Source: Bactericera cockerelli
Lineage: Eukaryota > Arthropoda > Insecta > Hemiptera > Triozidae
Length of the DNA: 64,000 bases
Reading direction: 5' to 3'
Assembly (NCBI GenBank): GCA_024516035.1
Contig: CM044960.1
Coordinates: 12,608,818 to 12,672,817, forward strand
A program made the position numbers and the translations under genes. A model generated the notes under the pieces. The model saw only the letters and a program-made list of their open reading frames with translations. It had not been told where the DNA came from and searched no databases. This document shows, piece by piece, positions 26,601 through 35,600 of the stretch (the stretch's first letter is position 1; every line of letters starts with the position of its first letter).

Positions 26601-29600
26601 TTAATAAGATACAGTTCAAATCTTATTATGTCGCTTTTGCTGTTATAGTATTTTGGAGAAATTCTTAAACAAATGTAGGTATTCTTTAGGATTTAGGGAC
26701 ACATCTTGAGGTATTCATGTTTTGAGTTTCAAACCTGATGGCCATGACTTTGGCCCAAATGAATGGACGCTCCTATGGTGACTCTGTATTTATTACTATA
26801 AGTAGTGTCTGATTTCAGTTAGGTGACTGGCTGTTACCATGGTAATACCAACAGTATAGTAAAAAACTCTGCTTTAGCTTCAACAAGACTTACTATGCAA
26901 GACTATCCGTTTTCCTACACTTCACGATCGATGGCCCTAAATTTAAAAACAATTGAAACCAGAATTGTCATTGTGTAAACTTCTCAGTTGGCGTGTTCAT
27001 TATTTGGGATTTGATATTGTAAAAAATATATCAAACCTCCCGAAATTAATGCTTTTGGTCTTTAACGGGAGTTGAAAGTCTTTCTGTACCTTCTTGTAAC
27101 GAACTGGAAAACTCAATACAGATGAACCTGGATATAAGAAAACTCAAGTGACCGGAACTTTTTTCTCTTGTACCCGGGTTTCTCTTGTAAAAAGTTCATT
27201 ATCCGTTATAGAGAAATAAATTTGACCTGAAAATGGTTCTCTTGTATTCAGGTTTCTCTTATTTCCAGGTTCGACTGTATTTAACTTTTTTTTACATTTT
27301 AAACATTTTATTTATACAGGGTCTTCATAAAGTCTCACCCAGGCCTAGGTTTCTCGAAAACGACTCAGAATATCAAAAAACGCAAAAACCCGTATTCCTT
27401 TATATTTAGGGGGATTGATTTTCAGCCAAAAAATTTTTGCCTACACGGCCCCAGTCAGGCTGGGCATGGACCAACTTTAAAATCTTAAATAGAATGGTAT
27501 GTCTTGTGGCATATTGTTTTAAAGGTCTTATTGAGAGAAGTTCATTACAATAAATTTCAGTGTGTTACGACTTACCGTTCTCGAGATACAGGGTCGGACG
27601 TCCTGCGTAATATCCATATATTTTGACCTATAACTCGATAACCGTAAATTATGGAGAAAATTTTTCTTGTAAATAATAACTCCTTATGATGAGACTTTTC
27701 GAACAAATTATAACTCGACATACTCTGTTGATGTTAGTTTCTGGTCGGTTTCGTCAGCCAGCCGGACGAACAGTCGAAAAAAATGTAACGAAAAAACAAA
27801 TCAAATTTTAACTTGTTCGAAAGTTCTTGCTATAAGGAGTTATTATTGTCAAGAAAAATTTTCTCCATAATTTACGGTTAACGAGTTATAGGTCAAAATA
27901 TAGGGATATTACGCAGGACGTCCGACCCTGTATCTCGAGAACGGTAAGTCGAAGTTTACTGAAATTTGTTGTAATGAACTTCTCTCAATAAGACCTTTAA
28001 AACAATATGCCACAAGACATACCATTCTATTTAAGATTTTAAAGTTGGTCCATGCCCAGCCTGACTGGGGCCGTGTAGGCAAAAATTTTTTGGCTGAAAA
28101 TCAATCCCCCTAAATATAAAGGAATACGGGTTTTTGCGTTTTTTGATATTCTGAGTCGTTTTCGAGAAACCTAGGCCTGGGTGAGACTTTATGAAGACCC
28201 TGTATATAACAATATTGTTGGTTGGAAGAGCTGCCATAAAAAAGAAAACCTATATATAAAAAAAAATATTGGATTTTTACAAAGGTTCTTTTCCTAAGCT
28301 AATGATAAAAGCTTGTCTCTTTAACTTGTCTCGCATTTTCTCCTCAGGGGAGATCACAAGCGACGTGCTGCGTCTCGTGGGGGAGGCTCGCCGCCGGGTC
28401 ATTGGCCCCTTCTCCCCCTCCTTCAGTGTGCAGGACTGCCTGCGCGAGGGCCTGGAAAAGGCGCTTCCACACGATGCTCACCTGAAAGTGAGCGGCAAGC
28501 TGCACGTGTCTCTCACTCGCATCTACGACGGCAAGAACGTGATCGTGTCTCACTTCAACAGTCGCGAGGACTTGATCCAGGTGGGCGCAACTTTGAGTCC
28601 TCACTGTAGGGATGCCTGGGTCATTTGTCCCTTCAGCTGATTTTTTTTATTCAGAGACGTTTGTTTAAAGCGTCTGTGCGCATGCGCATGTGCATTCAGA
28701 TGTTTCTTTAATAAATAATTGTCAAGGTCGAAGTATTCCCTATAGCAAGCTCGGGACCACCGTACAGTGAACCCTAAAGGGATTACAAAATCGTCTCTGA
28801 ATACCAGCCTTTGTTTTAAGAAATAGTAATAATGAGAAATAATAAACTACAATACCTACCTAAGAAAGGGACGTTAAACAGAGAGAAAGCCAGTGTCTCG
28901 CTAGAGGACTATAAACAGAGAACAGTCTAGCTAACACTAATGGTCTAGGTTGATCGCACATAGAAATATGTGGTTTAGGACGAGCCAACTTTGAAATAAA
29001 GTTGGCTGGAGAACATCACTCACCCCTCCAGCTGTAGACAAGCTGGCTACAACAACAACAGCTAGCTTTTAGTTCTCTCAAGGGTTTATTGGCTTTAAGA
29101 AAAAGTTGAAGCTCTGACTATGATTGATCGCACATAAAAATATGTGCTTCAGAACGAGCCAACTTTTCCATTTGAGTTTCCTGGAGATCATCATTCCCTC
29201 CAGCTGTAGTCAAGCTGGTTGACACAACAACAACAACAACTAAAATAAATCCATTTCTTGACCCCTTGAAGTAATACTAAAGGTAGTTCCAAGGGGTTAG
29301 TCTATTGGGTCTGTGGAGGGGTGGGAGGTTTTAGTGTTTTGTGGTCGGTTGTAGGGAAGGCTAGGGAACCATGGGATCCGGGGCTCTCCTCTCTTACAGG
29401 GGACAGACCCGGGTCTCATGGAATGGCCTTCCATTTTCACATAACCAGGCTTCCGACATGGCGGCAGTATCCATAAGTATGCTGCCCTCTTGGGCCTGGT
29501 ATATCTATGAAAGAGATTTTTCCTCCTTCCTGTCCACAGGCCTGAAGCCCATTCTGTGTCACAAAAAAAAAAAATAATAATCATCATCATAGGGTGGCGT

Positions 29601-32600
29601 CATCGTGAACGATGGTAGCCAGACAGTGGAGCAATGACTCACCACTTCTACTACTGTCTTTACAAGGAGGCTAATAATTGACAAGGGCCCCCAGAACCAA
29701 GCCAATGCTGGTCTACTCCCTGTTTAGAGTCCCCCAGCCAGACTGCTGGTCTACTCCCTGTTTATTGTCCCCCAGCCAGACAAAATAATAATAATAATAA
29801 ATAATAATAATAAATCCCCTTCATTCTCCCCCAGGCCCTCCTCGCCTCCGCCTTCGTTCCCTTCTTCTCCGGGTTCATCCCGCCCAAGTTCCACGGGGTG
29901 CGCTACATGGACGGGGGCGTCAGCGACAACCTGCCCATCCTGGACGAGAACACCCTGACCGTGTCGCCCTTCTGCGGCGAGAGCGACATCTGTCCGCGCG
30001 ACCTGTCGCCCCAGCTGTTCCACATGAACATAGCCAACACGAGCGTCGAGCTCTCCTCGCAGAACTTCTACCGGGTGCTGCGAATCTTGTTCCCGCCCGA
30101 CCCTGAGGTGAGAGAGACCGAACCTTTTTTCCCTTGTTTATTATTATTATTATTTTTTTTTCAAGGGTTTCGAAACCTTTTTTCGTTGTTAGTTATTATT
30201 ATTATTATTTTTTTTTTTTTCAAGGGTTTCAAAACCTTTTTTCGTTGTTAGTTAGGTATTATTATTATTATTTTTTTTAAGGGTTTCAAAACCTTTTTTC
30301 GTTGTTAATTATTATTATTTATTTTCAAGGGTTTCAAAACCTTTTTTCGTTGTTAGTTATTATTATTATAATTATTTTTTTCAAGGGTTTCAAAACCTTT
30401 TTTTGTTGTTAGTTATTATTATTATTTTTTTTTTTCAAGGGTTTCAAAAATCGATTGAAGTCTGGCTAAGAATCTTGCATTAATTCGATGGCTCTGCAAA
30501 GGGGTTGTTGTTGTTGTAGCGACGTTTCCTCTTTGAGCTATACATCAACATCCTTTCTTCCATGTTTAGTAGGTCCATAAAGTTTGCGACCTCTATTGCA
30601 AAGGGGTAATCTAGCATAGTTGGAAGGAACCATGCCCCCTCCTGTTGATACAACATTATTTTAAAATATTTTATAACAACATTTATTGTACAGAAAAAAA
30701 GAATGTATTAACGGGCTGGGAGACTATAAACAGATATTTCAACGACAGACAGAAGAGGAAGGGCTGTTTCAATAAGACTAACGTAAAAAATGAGAGGAGG
30801 TTAGTCTTCGAATGGAAATGGTGCTGTTGTAAAAAGAGAGACCAAACCAGCAATTTAGTCAAGAGAAACAGAGAATAAACCAGTCAGAAACCACTAGGAG
30901 GAAATACTTGAAAAACAGAAGATATAATTGCGACCCGTCTCGAATGACTTAGATGTAAGGGCGAAATTAGTTGACAAAATCGAAATTATTATTATTATTA
31001 ATAAATACTTTATTAGATATAAAAAGACATATGTACAGTACAAAAATAAATAATAAGATCTTGTTATAAAATAATTATTATAACGAGATCATAAGTCACG
31101 ACTTAGCATTAGTTTTCCCAATCTAAGGAGGGAATTAATAGACGTTTTTGTAATACCTCTGTGGCGCTAAGTCACGGATTGCGTAATGTGTAAGATAGGG
31201 AAAACCGACGCTTAACATTGACTTGTGATATAGAATTTGTCTATTAATTTCGCCCTCAGACAATACGCAAATTCTAGACTTAGCTCCACAGAGGTATTAC
31301 AAAACCGTCTATTAAATCCGTTCTACTTAAAAAGAAATAGGTTAGAATTTTTAAAAAAAATCCAACATCGGTGACCCAACATGAGCACGAATAGTTCAGT
31401 GGTTTAGCACTCGCTTGCCATGCGGAAGGTCCCGGGTTCGATCCCCCGTGCCGACAAAAAATTGTATTCTTAATTTGGTTACAATTGTTTGTAAGGGATA
31501 CCTTCCGGTGCGCTCGTGTTGACCCAGCACCTAAATGGGAAGTATTGTGTCACTTCTCGCCCATCAGAAGGGAGGCATACTACGGGATGGGCAGGCTACA
31601 ACACAGACCACAAGCGTCTACAGTTGCTCATGTTTCATGGCTACGAAATAAAAAAGGCTGTGAAACACTCATCTTTAAAAAAAAAAAAAATAATAAAAAA
31701 AAAAAATCTGTTTTTCAGATCCTGTCTCAAATGTGTCAGCAAGGTTTCGACGACGCCCTCCGTTTCCTCTCCAAAAACAATCTGATCTCGTGCACGAAGT
31801 GCGTCGCCGTTCAGTCTAAGCTGATAGTGGTGCAGAAGGAGGAGCAGTACGACAGCGTGGAGGAAGACCATGAGTTCGACCCCGAGTGCAAGGAGTGCAT
31901 TCGCCACAGGGAGGAAGCTCTAGTAGCCAACCTGCCGCCCACAGTCAAAGCTATATTCCAGGTAACGAAGTCTTTTTTTTTAAGCTTTATTAGGAGGACA
32001 AAGTATAATGGTAACAGTATAAAATTAAGAAGAAGAAAAAAAAACAAACATATGACAAAATAAATAAGTAAAAAAGAAAATAACAATAATGTCCTACCTA
32101 AAGGGCGGGGTTATTGCCTGTGGCAATCTCTTCCACCCAACCCTTGACACTCTAATAATGATGTGTCAACCAGATATTTATATTTGTTTATATACCATGT
32201 TTTGAAAATAAGAATATGGAGTGTAGATAAAATATTTTGAACGTATTCCTGGCGTTTCCTTAACACGAAATGTTTTTGTGTGGGATATCAATTTTCTTTG
32301 GCAAATATAATTGAAGCATGAAAAGCTATAATCAACCTCGCCGGGAGGCGAGCGCTCGTCAAGTAGCGCCAGCCAACCGGCCTATATTATATTAATTTAT
32401 GGAATTAATTTCTTTTTATTTGTACATTTACATAAATTGAAGAACATCAAATACCAACATATAAAGTGGCATTAGTTTCAGTAATATTAACCATCATTGG
32501 AGTATCATTTTATTAATTTTCATTACATGATAATTAAGTGGTTCATGTTTATACTATACTAGCGGGCTGTCGCCCGCTTTGCGGGCCGAGGCATGGCCGT

Positions 32601-35600
32601 GAAAGCAAAAAGTCCTTTTTCGCCAATGGCAGGTGTTGTAGTGGGAATTTCGAAAAATCCCGTCTTATTGCACATCTAGACTACAAGACAAAGCTACCTA
32701 CCAAATTTCAGTTTCCTAGGACTTACCAGTTCGGAGAAACAGTGATGCTCAGTCAGTCAGTCAGTGACTTTGACATTTAATATTAAGATTTGGTACATTT
32801 AATATTTGACTTGTATTATAACAAATATTGTGTGTTTCAGGACGCCATTGACTCGGCAAACAAAGGCTTTGTGAACTGGGTATTCAAACACAGAACCATG
32901 CGGCTTGTGTCCATTGTCAGTCTCCCCTACCTCATCACGGTGGACTTCATGGTGGCTGTGTTCAACAAGTGAGTATTACTATATGACTGAAATAATAATA
33001 ATAATATCGCCTTATTTATACTGCCCGATTAGGACTAGCAAGTCCCATTATTCCAGCAGTAAGCCCAATACGTATTATTATGTGGTAAAAATCCCAAATG
33101 GGAGGATAACATGTCATGTCCCTGCTGGGTTTCGAACCCGCGACTTCTGGAATCTCTGGATTCACAGAGTGTCGCCTTTACCACTGAGCTACCGGGACAG
33201 ACTTATTTATACTGTGAAGTCTTAAAAGCTTATAGTCACAACAGAACAGACACTGAGAGCATTAATTTCATAAAAAGATGTACATAATTATTAAAAAGTA
33301 CTCCATACCAATTTTGAGGTATTTATGCTTCATGAAGTAATAATTCTGAGGCATTTTGATTCGATTGATGTTTTAATTAGGTATTGTTGAAAAAAATATT
33401 TATAATTTTCTGCTTTTAAATGGAAGCTTTGTTTTTAATATTAGGTTTTATGAGTTCAAGGCAGGTTTAGTTTATTAGAAAAATTATCATGAACATAACC
33501 TTAAAAGGATATGTCCCGGTAGCTCAGTGGTCAGGGCGTCGGTCTGGTTACCTAGAGATCGCAGGTTCGAAACCCAGTCGGCACAAGTTATTCTCCCATT
33601 TGGGATTTTGACCATATACTCGTAATAATACGTCTCGGCTCGGGCTTACTTCTGGAATAATGGGGACACATTACGTATTCCTAAATTTAAATAAGGCAAT
33701 TTTATGATTTTTTACAGGGTTTTTATGAAACTATTAAAAACATTTATTTATTATAAATAAATAAAAACATTGTTCAAAACACCATCAACTGGATGACAAC
33801 CCAACACAGTTGCGACATTCCCTCTCTGAACTGCAAGCCTTACTGCAACAACAATTGCCCTAATTAGATTTATTATTATTATTTTTCCACATTCAGATTC
33901 GTTCAGATGGCTCCAGTCCTAGGAACCAACATGAAAGCGGTCAGCAGATTCCTCCTGGAGCAGGTGGCGATTCTCCTCAAGAGATTCAACAAGACAACAA
34001 ACCTGACAGCCAACATGATCTGCAGGATAGCGCTGACCGAGTACAGCTCCCGTGAGTCTCTTCTATCCTTACTCTTTTTATTATTGTTGTAGCCAGCTTG
34101 GCTACAGCTGGAGGGGTGAGTGATGGTCTCCAGCCAACTTTATTTCAAAGTTGGCTCGGCCTGAACCACATTTTTCTATGTGCGTTCAACCATCATGAGG
34201 ACTTGGACTTTTCTTTATAAGCCATTAAACCCATAGGAAACTGCAAGCTAGCCTTGCTTGTAAGGGTTGGCTAGTCTGTTCTCTGTTTATAGTCCTCTAG
34301 CGAGACACTGATCTTCTCCCTGTTTAACGTCCCCCAGCCAGACTTACTCTTCTTCTCTCCCGGTAGCTCAGTGGTCAAGGCATCTGACTGGTAATTCAAA
34401 AGACGTGGGTTCAAAATCCATGAAAAGTTATCGTCCCGTTCGGGATTCTGATCACATAATAATACGTCTTTGGCTTACTGCTGAAATAATGAGACTGATT
34501 AGTAATTGCAGTTAAAAATGCAGTAGAAAGGCGATATCTCTTCTGTTATCACTAAGGCCTGTTTGTCTGCCCAATACAAAATCTAAAAGAAACTTAAGTC
34601 TATACATATTATATGTTATGCAATTTTTCCAAAATACCACATATATCCACACACAAATCCAAATACAAAATTTATAATTTATTTTCACAACTAACCTCAG
34701 TAGCTTGATTGATAAGACGGCGGACTTGTTACCTGGAAGTCGGTGGTCAGCGTTGATTTCGTAAAGTGAGTTTGAGTAGTTGTGATATCACGAAAGTGAT
34801 TAACACAAATATGATAACAGACTATTATATATTCCCGAAAAGTACAACAGTATACTTCATGGAAATGTAATAGGAATTCAAATGTAGGTATATGAAAATA
34901 AATAAAAATACTTATTATTATTATTTCCACTCTCCCACAAAGGTCTAGCGCCCATGCAAGGCACGGCGTCGCTCGAGCGAGACTTCAAGGAGTTCAAGGA
35001 CTACAAAGACCTCCCGCTCAGGGGCAGCAAGATGAACGTGAATCTCTCCCTTGACGTGAACGAAGACGGGACCATGAGTGTGAACAAGGCCCCTCCCGCC
35101 CCTCCCACCATCACCCTGAACCCCGCCCGCAGCCAGATAGAAGACTATGACGCTTTCGAGCACATCCTGGAGGTGACGTCACACCACGATGCCGTCATGG
35201 CTTTCTATTACACGGACGAGAACAACGCGGTGAGTTTTTCTTTTGAAAAAAGTTCTACTGTGCTCCTTTTTTTCTTTTTTGCTTATGGGTTCTATCAATA
35301 TTTCTCCCTTGGCCTGCATCGTGGCGTCCTCAGCGCTAGTATCGCAAAGGAGTCTCCTCTTCTCGTCCCTCACCCGTATCAAATGTAAACATAAACATAT
35401 CAAATGTAAACATAAATAGACCGCGAGAAATATTCTACTCCTTTGCGATGGTGTCGCGCTATGTGGCATTCCCATGCAACTGGGGTTCGTTTCCTCACTT
35501 CTTAATTCTACACGCTATGGTATCACCCTTCATTTACTGGAAACTCAAAATCTAGCTACCCACATAAACCTTGCCAAGGCTGGTTTGGGCCGGAATAAGG

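Larger units (their letters stand above)
17601..28347. other. bmm: bmm intron 1 (10.7 kb)
   Basis: Donor GTAAGA, acceptor TCCTCAG. Holds family A, C, E, F and G retroposons, an 886-bp foldback element and much unassigned A/T-rich DNA. No conserved exon was recognised, although an alternative first exon cannot be excluded. Confidence 0.6.

Noticed and set aside
28031..28237. 68-residue minus-strand frame
   Set aside because: Lies in the right arm of the foldback element; no coding features.
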